In this document: positions 22,606-34,730 of the stretch, one piece after another
Layout: the number at the start of each line of letters is the position of its first letter
Numbering within the stretch: the stretch's first letter is position 1
From: Trichopus zeylanicus subsp. travancoricus
Lineage: Eukaryota; Streptophyta; Magnoliopsida; Dioscoreales; Dioscoreaceae
Direction of reading: 5' to 3'
DNA: 64,000 nucleotides
Assembly (NCBI GenBank): GCA_005019695.1
Contig: RXID01022476.1
Location: forward strand, 1-64,000
Position numbers and translations under genes: made by a program
The notes under the pieces: model-generated
Told to the model about the DNA's origin: nothing
The model's database searches: none
Seen by the model: the letters and a program-made list of their open reading frames with translations, nothing else

Positions 22606-24810
22606 TTTGGGTCGATTGGCTAAAAAATCATATTTAATCAAAATTTAATCAAAATATGGGATTGAATGCTATATGTTTCAAATGTGGATCTCAATTGGAC
22701 CTAAATCATGATCGAATTTGATCAAAAATTGAGCTCAATTTGAATTTAAATTATTGAAGAATTCGGGCTCAAATTAAAGTGGGTTGAATGGGAGAAAAAT
22801 TAGGCCTAAAATTTATCATATATCTCGACAAAAATAAAAAGAATATAAAATATTTCCAAATAAGTCTCTAGACTAAATATATTTTATAAATAAGTCCCTA
22901 CTTGAAATTTTCTTTAAAAAAGGGCTCTGAAAGTTCAAAATTTTATAAATATATTTTTTGGTAAAAAGAACCCTGAAATTTAAAAAATTATATTTTAGTC
23001 AAAATTTTTCGAAAATATTTGCATATATTCCCCAAAAATTCAATATGCAGAAATAATACATATCTTGAATCTCACCATTAGGGAAATAAATCTCAATTAA
23101 TGGATTACATGGTAAAAAAAATTGGAAATATAATCTAATTATAATTTATAATTTAATGAGAGAAAACAAAACCCCCCATCTTCGTTTAATGGCGGAAGCT
23201 CGGTGGTAGCGAAAGTCATCGAAACCAAAGAAACTCTCCAAGTTCTTCCAATACCCTTGAAACTGGGTTTGTGAGTAAGGAATGGTTATGGATGCAGAAT
23301 TCTAATATGTTGTGGCTTTCTTTTTGAAAATTAGACTAATCAAAAATTTGATTTTAGTTCTCTTGGAGACCTACAAATTGATGCAGACCCTACACAAAAA
23401 AGAAGAAGAAGGCAGAGGAGGAGAAACTAGGTCTAAGGAGGTCGATAACCAATCAAACGCAAATATGAGAAACAAGGATAAAATTCTTACCTTCCTTTTG
23501 ATTTTCCCTTTCTTCTTCCAACTCTACCATAGGAAGCCAGCACCTCGCCAACTGGGCCTTATCTGTCGACTAACCACTAGCCATCCCTCGTTGTGATCAG
23601 GCTTTGGGGTAGAACATTCCAAGCTACCTTTGTCACCTTGTTGGAGCCTCCCACGCCTCGACATCTTGAGTTCCATTGTGCTCGCACATTCACTAGAGCT
23701 CCTCACTCCTTGCCTTCCAACTCGTCGACTAGACTTTGAAACTAGCCAACCCTAGAAGCAGTTGATGCCACACCCTTCAAACTAGTTAACTCTGGAAGTA
23801 ATTGATGACATATCCCTCAAGCTAGTCAAACCCAGAAGTAGTTGATAATATACCCCTCAAGCTAGTCAACCCTGGAAATAGTTGATAATGCACCTCTTAA
23901 GCTAGTCAACTCCAGAAGTAGTTGATGATGTACGCCTCATGTTAGTTAACTATAGAAGTAGTTGATGATACACCCTTTGAGTTAGTCGAATTCAAAAGTA
24001 ATTGATGACCCACTCTTTGAGGCAGTCAACCCCAAAAATAGTTAACAGTGCACCCCTCAAGCTAGTAAACCCCAGAAGTAGTTGGTGACATATCCCCCAA
24101 GCTAGTCAATCCTAGAAACAGTTGATGATATACCTCTTAAGCTAGCCAATCCTAGAAGTAGTTGATGATGCATCCTTCGAGCTAATCAATCTCAGAAGTA
24201 GTTAACGATATACTTTTCGAGGTAGTCTACCCCAGAAGTAGTTGATGATGCACTCTTTGAGCTAGTCAACATCAAAAATAGTTGATATCACACCCTTCAA
24301 GGTAGCCAATCCTAGAAATAGTTGACAATGCATCCCTCAAGTTAGGTAATCCCAAAAGCCATTGACGATGTACCTTTTAAACTAAGACAATACATGCTCA
24401 AAAGCTATTGGTAATGTTCTGAATCTGATCAACAACATGCCTAAAATGCCAATGATTATCATATTGAAAATGATTAGAATACAACTAAGACTGCTAATCA
24501 TTCTCTTGAATTAAATATCAAAAGAAGTCAACTGACAACAAGTAAAAGATCATCAATAACACTTCAAATCCTAATAGGTTAAATAGACATAAGCCAAGAT
24601 AGTCAGTCTTACCCACTAGCATGTTACCAACATTTGTCGAAGATCGAGTCAAGACCCATCCGAGTCGGATATCACATAGTTCAACACACGAGTGGGATAG
24701 CAGTACACATCAAAGCCCTTTTCTTATTCCTCATCTTAACTTTTCTTTCATTATTCTCATATTTTTCATAATTTCATGTTAAAACTTATTGTAAAATAAG
24801 GGTATGCCCT
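22606..24810 (+). repeat. MA element B, plus strand, internally short
   Basis: Head 22606-23290, leader 23290-23740 (with the phrases 'gaggtcgataaccaatcaaa' and 'ccttttgattttcccttt' shared with C at 28960-29030), then directly array 1 (23745-24380) and tail (24380-24810). Purine tract, arrays 3/4, 5 and most of 2 are absent, so B looks like an internal deletion derivative. Its tail ('gaagatcgagtcaagac', 'gagtgggatagcagta') matches the tails of C (38690) and D (42860). Confidence 0.75.
23745..24380 (+). repeat. Array 1 (40-bp minisatellite) of B
   Basis: About sixteen units of 40 bp with consensus CTAGTCAACCCCAGAAGTAG followed by TTGATGATGCACCCTTCAAG. Unit boundaries are regular and divergence between units is moderate. 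Confidence 0.9.
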
Positions 24811-25060
24811 TAGTTAAGTCTTGTACTATCTTTTTCAAACCAATCAAATGATGTTTTTTCCTTTTTTTTATGTCTCTATTTTATTAATTAAGTTTTTTTA
24901 TCTTAGGAGATTTCTGATGATTAGGGGCTTGCGCTTATTGGAAGTAAATATTTCCACAATACTTAATAGTATAGTCAAATTAAAACAAACTTTGATTTGT
25001 ATATTAAGGTCACTTCTTGAGGTCTCCACTACTCTGCTCTGTCGAAATTGATCTCACAAA
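24811..25060 (+). other. Possible LTR fragment ending at a PBS-like motif
   Basis: AT-rich sequence ending in 'gatctcaca' just before the PBS-like motif at 25061, the arrangement expected at an LTR end (CA) and primer-binding site. I could not find a second copy of this sequence, so the LTR assignment rests on the junction alone. Confidence 0.35.
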
Positions 25061-25081
25061 TTTTGGCATGCCCAGTGGGAC
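25061..25081 (+). other. Primer-binding-site-like motif (Tat-type)
   Basis: The motif TTTTGGCATGCCCAGTGGG has the form seen after the 5' LTR of many Tat-type Ty3-gypsy retrotransposons. The related doublets inside A', C and D differ by a few bases. Confidence 0.5.
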
Positions 25082-27885
25082 TTAACTTCTCATCCAAGTA
25101 TAGAAACCTAATTAATATGGATGCATATCAAAAGAAAGAAAGCTGATGATTGATTTTTCATTGCAAGAAAGGAAAAATGACATCATTAAGTGGCTCCAAC
25201 CCCCAGCTTGCACCATCATCTTTGGTGTACTTTATCAATCAATGATCACCACAGGGACAATTGGAGTCGACATAAGTATGGATTAATTCCTTATCTCTTA
25301 TCAAGAGGGCAAAGGCCTCCCATTCCGGGGACAAGGATCTCCCATATGAAGGGCAAGGACCTCTTATTTAGTAGGTAAAGACTAAGTCCATCTGGAAAGT
25401 AAGGGCCAAACCCATTTAGGGGGTTAAGACCAAATGTTGTCGTGCCAAACCTCAATGATAAAACAACAATCATCGCAGGGGTAAATGGAGACATCGACCA
25501 TCAGACTATGACCAACTCAATCCAATTCATGCATTGTATTTTTACTTTCACCGATAGCATCACTACTACTAGCATTGTTAATGCTACTATTGATTTACTT
25601 ATTGCTCTATATGCCCAGTACGGATCAACCCCTCGCCTCCCACCCGGTGAGCAAATAGCAAATTCGTGCAGGGGGTAAAGGTTGAGTTTATCCTAGTGGT
25701 AAAAGCTAAATTTCATTGTGTTGAACTTCAATGATGAAACAGAGGACCTATTGGTATAAACTAGGATGTCAATTTTTCAAAGAATAAGTAGTAGACAAAA
25801 GTTAATTTTGATGACTATAGCTTGCCGAAGGAAGGATTAGCAAGGCATTCAGTCAACTTTGGGATGTCAGATCAAATTTAAAACTAGAAACAATAACCCC
25901 TACCTCCAACTCTTTGACAACATTACAAGGACTAAAAGACAATAATAGAAGAACATGCATTCAACCTTCTTCGACTAAGAAAGGAGTAATGCCATCTTCT
26001 AATGTCAGAGTGACTAATAGACAAGGAAGATGTTACTTATGCTAAATCTATAACATGGATGAGTTATATGTTTGCATGAGTTTTGAAAGCACAAAACAAA
26101 GAAATGTATTTAGCCTATGATGAAACATCTAATAAAGTCAAAACTAACTAGTCAAGAATATATTTCGTGCTTTTTGAGCCAAAAACAAACTTTTTAAATG
26201 ACATAAAATAAAATTTTCTCTTAATATTCAAGTGAATCATCTTCTATCATAGAAACAAGGTCTCTAAAAGTGAAAGAACAAAGCTTGAAGGCAAGGATAT
26301 AGATGATGAAATATAGGGGAATTAGAATCTCTGCATCTCCCCCATCCATCAACGCCTTAAGTTAACTACAAGAATGCAAGCTTGAAAATATAGTGACCAA
26401 TATGTGAGTAGCTAGAGCCCTATTAAGGAAGTTACTTCAAAGATAAAAGTGCTAAGATTGAAAGATAACCTCTTAAAAATCTTCTCCTAGAGGCAAAAGA
26501 TCACCCCCAAAATGGACAATAGAAAACAAAGTCCTAAATAGATAAATCTTGTATAGAAAGCCAAACAAAGAGAGGCAAACTCAAAGAGTAAGAATTGCTT
26601 AGCATCTGTGAGCCTGCAAACCTTGAATCCTTAAAGAGGAATGAGATTACTAAGTCAAAAAAAAATGGGGTGAAAATTGGATGGCATGTCGAAACTAGGA
26701 CTTACTCAGCTGCATCTTAGTGTATTATAGACCATTGAAGACCATTTAAAGAGCATCTGCAGGTGGGTAAACCTTGAAAAGTATGGTTGGGAGGCATCTG
26801 AGATCAAAGCAAAGTCAAAAAGTAACTAACTAATAGGAACATGGGGAAAGTAGTGAAATTGCTAGAAAATAGGTCCTTGAAAAAGATATTGCATTAGAAA
26901 AATGGTATAAGGGGAGGCTAATTAGAGACCCACCACATTCTGAGACAAAATCATCCTTAGACTTCAACATACTGAATCAAGTAGGAGGCCTTAATCAAAG
27001 ATTAAAGGATATATCACCTGTCTGCTAAAAGAAATCTCTAAGAAAAGGTTTTCTTTCAAATAAGTCCAAACACATATGCTCTACATCATTTGCTTCTTCT
27101 AGCATCACAATTGAAAAAAAAGGAGAACATCACTTCATAAGGTTATTCCTCTCAAGGCTTATGTGGCAATTTGGCATTATAGAAGATAAACTGCCAGCTT
27201 AAATTACTATAACTTAACTAGTATTGACCTAAGCATCTGATCATTGGACTTGAGCATCTACTTGCTAATTCCGCTAATCACTACGGAGTATTCTACTCCA
27301 ATGTGCTAATGAAGAATTCTAAAGAACTAGGCTACATCATTCCAAGTATCCATTAGACGTCTATCCAAAAAGAAATTGATCAAATATCATTAATTCCTTT
27401 TGACACACAAACCATGTAAGTTGAGGTAGTCATGATATCATAGGAAGGTGTAGTCCTTTATGAAACTTCATCAAAACCTAAAGAAAGGGACATGATGTAG
27501 TTGAAATGCCCTCGAAGCCGAAAGAGAAACCTTTGCCAAGTCCCACTCAACATGACAAATCACTTGGTGAAGACATGATTCTTAAACTAAAAGAAACTCT
27601 ACTAGAACTTCAAGAGAGGAAGGGGGGCACAATGCAAAATTGATGAATTGATGAAAATCAACCTTGGTTAAGAAAAAACCCATGCCACTAATCAATGCCT
27701 TCTCACAAGAGGTACTATGCCTAATCCTCTGAGGGCAACAACAACAGAAAATGACCATGTTTTGTCTAAGATAGAATGTCCAACTTCTTAAAAAAGAAGA
27801 AGGAATGTATAATCAAATATGCACTCCATGTTTCTTGAGGCAAAATATGGACATAAAACCCAGCCCAATTTGTGTGACGATCAAG
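25082..27885. other. Degenerate, probably retroelement-derived stretch
   Basis: No frame longer than about 80 codons and no recognisable motif. Short frames at 25190-25378 and 25442-25678 carry no domain. A purine-rich run (GAGAGGAAGGGGGGCAC, near 27613) resembles a polypurine tract. With the PBS-like motif at 25061 this could be the internal part of an old Ty3-gypsy element, but nothing coding confirms it. Confidence 0.3.
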
Positions 27886-28225
27886 TCCCCAATCTAATCA
27901 AGTCCACCCCTTGTGGTAAATCGATCCACTCCTTGTGGCAACTCAAGTCCATTCCTCATGGTACCTCAAGTCTACTTTTAGTGATAAATCAAGTCTACTT
28001 ATTATAACAAATCAAATTCACTCCTTGTGGTAGATCAAGTTTACTCATTGTGGCAACCTAAGCAATTCACTTATTGTGATAACTCAAGTCTCCTCATCAT
28101 GTCAACTCAAGTCCACTCATTATGATAACTCAAATTGACTTTCATATAGCAAATCAAGTTTACTTTCACGTGATAAAGCAGGTCCACTTTTATGTGGTAG
28201 TTCAAATACACTTTTAGGATGTTGA
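27886..28225 (+). repeat. Array 6 (about 28-32-bp minisatellite)
   Basis: About eleven degenerate units built on 'aactcaagtccactcattgtggt'. It differs from the other arrays in sequence but has the same style, and lies just before the head of element C. Confidence 0.8.
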
Positions 28226-28309
28226 TGAAAGGGTAAGCACCTAAAAAATGTTTTCACATCCACTCCTCTCGTTGAGAAAACTCGCGAAGTAGATGAGAAG
28301 AGGGCATTT

Positions 28310-29064
28310 GTTTGAGTCGATTTTAGCAAAAAAAAAAAAAATCATATTTAATCAAAATTCAGTCAAAATACGGGATTGAGTGCTATGGAATTATGAGCCA
28401 AATGTGAATCTCGATTGGGTCTAAATCATGATCAAATTTGATCAAAAATTGTGTTTAATTTGAATTTAAATTATTAAAAAATTTGGACTCAAATCAAAGT
28501 GGCTTGAATGGGTCAGAAATTAGGCCCGAAATTCATCAAATATCTGGATCAAAATAAAAAATATAAAATATATGCAAATAAGTCACGAGATCAAATGCAT
28601 TTTATAAAAAAGTCCCTATTAAGAATTTTCTTTTAAAAGGGACTCCGAAAATTCAAAATTTTATAAATAGGTTCTTTTTACAATAAGACCCCTAAAATTA
28701 ACAATCAGACCCCCAAAAATTTAATATGCAGAACTAATACAAATCTTGAATCTCATCATCAAGGAAACAAATTTCAATCAATGGATTGCATGGCAATCAC
28801 AAAAATTTATAAAAAAAATCTGATTTTGAATCATAATTCAACGACTTTCCAAAGTGAGGCCAATCAAAAATTTAATTTCAATTCTCTTCGAGACCTATAA
28901 ATTGATGAAGACACTGCATAAAAAAGAAGAAGACAGAGGTAGAGAAATCAAGTTTGAGGAGGTCGATAACCAATCAAATGTAGACAAGATAAGAAGGGTA
29001 AAATTCTTATCTTCCTTTTGATTTTCCCTTTCTTCTCTCAGGCTCCACCATGGGAAGCCCATAT
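28310..29064 (+). repeat. MA element C, left part (head and leader)
   Basis: Starts TGTTTGAGTCGATTTTAGC and follows the same path as B through head (to 28800) and leader (to 29064). At 29064 it is interrupted by a copia element and resumes at 34029. B shows the uninterrupted sequence at 23530-23560, which confirms the insertion point. Confidence 0.8.
28329..28341. repeat. Poly-A run
   Basis: Thirteen A residues at the start of the head of element C; the equivalent place in B has six. Confidence 0.7.
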
Positions 29065-29740
29065 TGTGGGCTTTGATTTTACCTTTTGATGCAAAACCCA
29101 CGAGAAAAATGAGTTTAAAAACTAAAGTAAACATATTTATATACCTTAGGGTCCAAAATGTAATTCTAAAACTTTTATCCACAAATCCCAGCTGATCCAC
29201 CTTGAGTCCTTGTCACTCTTTAATGGAGAAGAATTGAAGAGAAGAAAAAATTTCACTTCACGAACCTGAGAATGATCGAAAAACAAAGAAAGCCATTCTC
29301 TATTTCTCAATTCTCAATTCTCAATTCAATTCGTGAATTGTAACCAATTTATATTTGCCTTTTTGTAAATAGACCCCCGAAGTTTATTATAATTATAAAT
29401 CAAAGTTTTGTAATTATAAATAAGGCCAAATATTTACAAAAGGGTCCAAACCTCAAATAATCAAATAAAATAATTTATCCTCCTCCAACTAGGCAACCTC
29501 GAGAGGAGACCAGATGCTGGGTATATTATAAAATATTCTGATCTATTACAGAACACCCAAATAAGTACACACACATAAAATTTGGCTTCATCTATATTAT
29601 CATCCGTTGTCATACAAATATCAATCAGACAGTCAAATTTTAGCCATTTACTATATTTTCAAACTGTTTGACCCAAATTGCACAAACAATCTTATTCAAA
29701 AATAAATCAATAAATAGTCTATAAGGCCAAAAGACTAACA
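29065..29740 (-). repeat. 3' LTR of the nested copia element
   Basis: 676 bp matching 33418-34028, with shared phrases from 'tttaaaaact' through 'aatagtctataagg' to 'gactaaca'. It contains a short AATTCTC-type tandem expansion near 29310-29330 that is shorter in the other LTR. Confidence 0.9.
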
Positions 29741-30429
29741 ATCCCCCACTTGGCCTATAGATTTGTTTATTTATACATATATAGATACATGTATACTGAA
29801 AATAATTTTTAGAAATTATTTTCACATGGGATTCCAACTGTGCAATTTTGAGATAATGGACTATACCATTCTTCCTCAGTAGTCCCCATACATGTCCAAC
29901 CATAAATGGATATATACTAATAGTATATCAACTATTTCCATGTCAAAGCAAGTAAAGCCCTATATCAGTTGAGCTGAATAACATCAAACATAAACATAGA
30001 CAATGTGCTCATGGAATAAGGCATATAAAATATAACAGTAGTGAGAATTCCCCTACCTTCTTGACTGACAGTTTAGATGTTTCGTACTTCTCTTAGAAAT
30101 ACGTCACTTAGATGCACAAACTTTACTGAGGATATCCCACAAGTGCCAATGCATTTCATCTAAGTGAGAGGTATAAAATGGATATGATGCCCAGTCATAC
30201 CTTCATCTCAAGCATTTTAGAAATCACCTACACATGATCACTATGTTCTCATGTAGGTGGTCATCACCAACCTACTTAATGACCCACGGTATTCCCAAGG
30301 ACTTTATCTTTCATATTGGAAGATTAAGAACAAACACATCAATGGAATCTTTTCATATGGGGAAAGTAATAGTTTACTGACAAATAAACTATAACCAGAT
30401 AAAAATGCAGTAATGATTAAAACATGACA

Positions 30430-31430
30430 TCATGTTTACAAAATATCCCCATATGACTGACATGCTCTTTAAATATTTTCACCACCAGACCTCTAGTCAT
30501 TGGGTCAGTCAGATTATCTACAGAGGAGATCTGTGAAATAACAATATCCTTCTTCTGAACTTTTTCATAGACATAATGAAATTACATATCAATATGCTTT
30601 ACCTTTGAATGACATCTAGCATCCTCAGTAAGGGATATAGCTACATCATTATCACAGACTATCTGCATTGGTCTGTCAATATAATCAACTACCTGGAGGT
30701 CAGAAAGAAAATATTTCAATCACATAGCATGTTTACTGGCCTCACAACAAGCTATGTACTCTACCTCCATAGTTGATAAAGCAGTAGTAGTCTATTTCAT
30801 ACTATGCCATGAAATAACTCCCTCTGCTAAAGTAAAAATATATCAAGATGTAGACTTCAAACTGTCCTCACTTTCTTTTCAATCAGAGTCTGTATATCCA
30901 AGAACATTTAATGGTTTATAACCATCAAATAAGCACACATAATTTTGGGTTTTCTTCAAATAATGAAAAACCTTCTTAACTACTCTCCAATGGGTCATTT
31001 CTGGATTATTTTGATATTTTCCAAGAAGTCCCATAACAAAAGCAATATCTAGATGGGTACAGATTATCAAATAAATCAAACTACCAATAGCTGAAGCATA
31101 AGAAATTTTTTGCATCTCCCGTCTTTCAATTTCATTCTGAGGACAATGCTAAATATTAAGTTTATAACCTTTGACTATAGATGTCTCTAGCTTTACAATT
31201 ATCCATACCATATTTCTGAAAAATTTTAGCAATATATGTCTCCTGAGAAAGCCTAAGCAATCGATGCTTTCTGTCTCTATATATTTTAATACCCAAGACA
31301 TATGAAACATTGCCAAGATTCTTCATTTCAAAGACTATAGATAACAGTCTTTCAGTTTCTCTAAGAGAATTCAATTCATTACTTGCCAATAAGATGTCAT
31401 CAACATATAACATCAATATCTGAACTTAAC
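30430..31430 (-). pseudogene. copia reverse transcriptase (C-terminal part) and RNase H remnant
   Basis: Reading leftward, 31416-31162 holds the catalytic YVDD motif (MMLYVDDILLASN) and the LGNVSYVLGIKI segment. Then 31115-30879 holds the connection with GSLIYLIICTHLDIAF and the first RNase H Asp in GYTDSD. Bases 30878-30430 continue with RNase H motifs EVEYIACCEASKHA and a CDN-type Asp, broken by stops. Several in-frame stops and at least one frameshift make it a pseudogene. The family copies DNA from element RNA and removes the RNA strand. Confidence 0.88.
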
Positions 31431-31799
31431 CCCCCACTGACCTTCAGGTATACACAATTATCAGTTGTATTCTCCCGAAAGCCAAATTTTGTGATTGGCT
31501 CATGCGATTTAATATACCACTACCATACAATCCACAAAGTCACCAAAATCATCAAAATTTATATTTTGCAGAATTATATCATGGCAGAGTCTCTCCAATC
31601 TTTCTGTACCAATATGACCTAAATGGCAATGCCATAGACGAGAAAAATTCTTATCCAACTGCACATTCGGATCATAAGGACATATATGTTTGGAATCAAT
31701 ATTATAGCACTGTATTGTAGAGTCAACTTCTAGTTTCATATGCAATTTATACAAATCATCAGATACAGTACCAGTAGCAATAACAACACTGTCATACAT
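31431..31799 (-). pseudogene. copia GAG-pre-integrase remnant ending at a deletion joint
   Basis: The frame 31799-31509 contains LWHCHLGHIGTERLERLCHD, the His-rich start of the integrase region. After about 31505 the integrase core with its D-D-E triad should follow, but the sequence reaches the RT YVDD region within about 100 bp. The integrase core and RT amino-terminal half were lost in one deletion between about 31505 and 31430. Confidence 0.8.
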
Positions 31800-31869
31800 C
31801 AGAGATACATAATTTTTGCCAAAAGCAAAATAATAACTAGCTTCTGTAAGTCTGGAGACTGACAGTAAG

Positions 31870-32290
31870 TTACGCCTGATAGCTATATTTTGACCAATGT
31901 CCTTTGGAAAACATTGTCAATATATGATCTCGAACATTCTCATACTCAACCAATTTTATATGGTGCAGTTTTCGTGTCAAAGATGATTTCTTGGCTTTAG
32001 AGGACCCAACAAATCTATCATAAATACTCTGAAGCAATTTTGTGGTAAAATAAACATTTGGCAAATTAGCATGAACTGTTTCAGAAATTGGTCTTCTGAT
32101 TATTAGTTTACTAATTTATCTACTCTGTGCCATTTTTCAAACTGGCTTAACCCAATATGTGGTTTAGTAGTATCAAGCGCAATATCAAAACCTTGAAATG
32201 TCAAATGAGTTTCTAGTTCACTTCTCTAAATCGAGTAATTTGATCCATTCAAGATCTCGACCTTGAAGAGCTGACTACTAGATTCCATAC
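31870..32290 (-). pseudogene. copia gag remnant
   Basis: Starts MESSSQLFKVEILNGSNY near 32290, the usual form of a copia gag start, and runs through a stop-broken frame to the 64-codon piece 32064-31870. I saw no CCHC zinc knuckle, so the nucleocapsid part is lost or unreadable. Gag forms the particle that packages element RNA. Confidence 0.7.
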
Positions 32291-32384
32291 TGTAGATTTG
32301 GCAATGGATAGCTCAAAAAATACAACAAATGCATTTCAATAATAAATAATCCATGATTCCATTGATTTTATCGATTCAAATAGG

Positions 32385-32800
32385 TATTATCATTGTAATC
32401 TTATATTAGCTCCTTCGGGAAACTAACACAAACCATGACATCCCAGAAATCACAAGCAAAACCAAAATTGGGATTAAATTATGATTTTATACTATCTCCT
32501 TTGGGAAATAATACAAATCACTAGATCCCATAAATCACCAGTAAAATCAGAATCGGGATAAATTATGATCTTATACTATCTCCTTTGGGAGGATAATACA
32601 AATTACAAGATCCTACAAACAACGAGTAAAACCAAAATCGGGATAAATTATGATCTTGTACTACCTCCTTTGGGAGAATAATACAAATCACAAGATCCCG
32701 CCAATCAACAGTAAAATTAAAATTGGGATAAATTGTGATTTTGTACTATCTCCTTTGGGAGAATAATACAAACCATGAGATCCCACCAATAAAATCCATA
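32385..32800 (-). repeat. 84-88-bp tandem repeats in the copia leader
   Basis: Five units, best marked by 'ctatctcctttggga' at about 32401, 32491, 32575, 32660 and 32745. They lie between the primer site and gag, in the untranslated leader. Repeats in this place could affect packaging or translation, or may simply be slippage. Confidence 0.85.
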
Positions 32801-33401
32801 ATAGTCACAAATAAATTTTCAAAATATTCTACATTTATTTCTTCTCTACATCAACTCAACCTTTGGGTCAAATTGACTAGAGTTGAAAATAAATACAGAA
32901 CAATAATATTTATAAATTAAAATAACATCAAAACCCTTTGGGAAAATATTTGGTTATTTTAACTCATAAATATAACCATGAATAAATAATAATGAAAATT
33001 TATTTTTTATCAAATAATCATGAGCTTAATGTTAATCAAGATTAATTAATCTTGATTAATATACGTTCAATATGAACCAAATTGAGATCGGAATCCAAAT
33101 TGCAATCCCATACAATTCATTTCAAATTGAATTGTAATTTTACATTAAAGCCCTTCCAAAATTTTAATTTATAAATAATTTCAAAATTTCAACAAATCGT
33201 TGAAAAATCACCATAAATCAAAATTTTGGAAACCGATCTTGAATTTTTCTCCACTAATAAAATTATAGATACTAATAGACTATTCAATATCATTTTCAAT
33301 CAAAACCTAAGACAAAAACTCGATTTTCCTAAATTGAGTTTCGAGAAATTCAACTAAAAATAATTATAACTCAATTTTTCGTAGACCAACCATCAAAAGG
33401 A
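32801..33401 (-). other. AT-rich 5' leader of the nested copia element
   Basis: Between the primer site at 33402 and the tandem repeats. It is AT-rich with no coding frame. Confidence 0.6.
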
Positions 33402-33414
33402 GGCTCTGATACCA
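33402..33414 (-). other. Primer-binding site, nested copia element
   Basis: The complement reads TGGTATCAGAGCC, a perfect match to the usual initiator Met-tRNA site. It lies 3 bases inside the LTR edge at 33418. Confidence 0.9.
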
Positions 33415-33417
33415 ATT

Positions 33418-34028
33418 GCAGGTTCCGATTTTATGAATTTAAAAACTGAATTAAATAGATTTACATAACTCAGGGTCTAAAATGAAAAATGAAACTTTTA
33501 TCCGCAAATCCGAGTTGATCCACCTTAAGTTCTTGCCACTCTTTGATGGGGAAGAATTGAAGAGTCGAAAAAAATTTCACTTCACGAACCTGAGAACGAT
33601 CGATTCTCAATTCAATTCGTGAATGGTAACCGACTTATATTTGCCTTTTTACAAATAGACCCCCGAAGTTCATTATAATTACAAATCAAAGTTTTGTAAT
33701 TATAAATAAGGCCAAATATTTACAAAAGAGTCTAAATCTCAAATAATTCAAATAAAATAATTTATCCTCATCCAACTAGGTAACCTCAATGTGAAACCAG
33801 ATGGTAGGTATACTGTAAAACGTTTTGACCCATCACGGAACACCCAAATGAGCACACAAATATAAAATTTGACTCTATCTATGTTATTATCCATTGTCAT
33901 ACATATATCAATCAGACAGTCAAATTTGAGCCACTCACTGTATTTCCAAACTATCTGACCCGAATTGCACAAACAATCTTATTTCAAAAACAAATCAATA
34001 AATAGTCTATAAGGTCACAGGACTAACA
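33418..34028 (-). repeat. 5' LTR of the nested copia element
   Basis: 611 bp; partner of 29065-29740. It ends in plus-strand ACTAACA against the target duplication CATAC. Confidence 0.9.
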
Positions 34029-34033
34029 CATAC

Positions 34034-34730
34034 CTCATTGACTAGAGCCCTATCTACCAGCTGACCACTAGCCATTCCGTGCTATTTTCGATTTTTGTTG
34101 GTAGAACATCCCAAGCCACCTCTGCCACCTTGCTGGAGTCTCCCAACCCCGGCTTCCTGAGCTCCACTAGGCCAACTCCTTCACTAGAGCTCCTTGCCCC
34201 CGCCTTCTACCACATCGACCAGGTCACCAACTTTGCTGACGAGACCCACACCTTCACTAGGAGTGCCTCGATCTCAAGTACAAGATTGAATGCCTCTCCG
34301 CCCTCCTCCACCAAGCTGCCCACATCGACCTCTATGAGCACAGCACTTTCCATATCACCGATGACATTGAGTAGGCCTTGATGAAGGCCCTCAACCTCAT
34401 CTCCAAGCTTCACCCTCCACCTCCAGATATGCCGCCTAGCCTCACCCTAGCCTTCACTTCCGCCGACGAGTTGCCACTGCCTCAGCCCCGCCTGGTTTCA
34501 CATCGACGTTGTGGCCCACCGACAAATCACCCCTTTGCCATATTCGTCTCCCAAGCTGCCCTTTTTCAGAAGCTCCCCTACTGGAGCCCTTCTCCTCCGC
34601 CATTGCCCTAGCCTACGCTAGCACCCACTCCTCTGCTACCTCATTGCCATCCCCCCTCTGAGTGGGCACTGTTACTGTTTGCTGATAGTCATGGCTGAAT
34701 ATGACTAAGAAAAGCTTTTGGCTGCCATGG
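34034..34730 (+). other. GC-rich leader of element C
   Basis: A coding-like stretch with an open frame at 34079-34381 and another at 34378-34611, rich in Pro, Ser and Leu. I recognise no domain, and the same place in elements D and A' holds different but similarly GC-rich sequence. It could be captured or worn coding sequence. It is not a supported gene. Confidence 0.4.

Larger units (their letters stand above)
9755..23105. repeat. Tandem segmental duplication, copy 2 (13,351-bp unit)
   Basis: If the event was a simple tandem duplication, this is one whole unit: a 3.6-kb minus-strand MA element (9755-13357) followed by 9.75 kb matching 1-9754. Beyond 23105 the sequence runs on without a break into the rest of the plus-strand MA element B, as in the independent member C, so this edge looks ancestral. 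The model predicts that the 3.6 kb just upstream of the window resembles 9755-13357. A false duplication of two haplotypes by an assembler would look similar and cannot be excluded from the sequence. Confidence 0.8.
29065..34028 (-). mobile_element. Ty1-copia retrotransposon, internally deleted, nested in element C
   Basis: A 4,964-bp minus-strand element. Long terminal repeats at 33418-34028 (5') and 29065-29740 (3') both start TG and end CA in plus-strand reading, and the left one has an extra 25 bp. The Met-tRNA primer site (TGGTATCAGAGCC on the minus strand) is at 33402-33414 and the polypurine tract (AAGTGGGGGAT) at 29741-29751. Flanks CATAT (29060-29064) and CATAC (34029-34033) are a one-base-worn 5-bp target duplication. 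Worn gag, pre-integrase, RT and RNase H remain. The integrase core and start of RT are missing, so it cannot move by itself. The LTRs differ visibly, so the insertion is old, yet younger than element C. Confidence 0.92.

Noticed and set aside
34079..34611. Possible Pro/Ser-rich gene
   Set aside because: Two short frames with no recognisable domain, no start context that stands out, and they lie within the leader module of element C.
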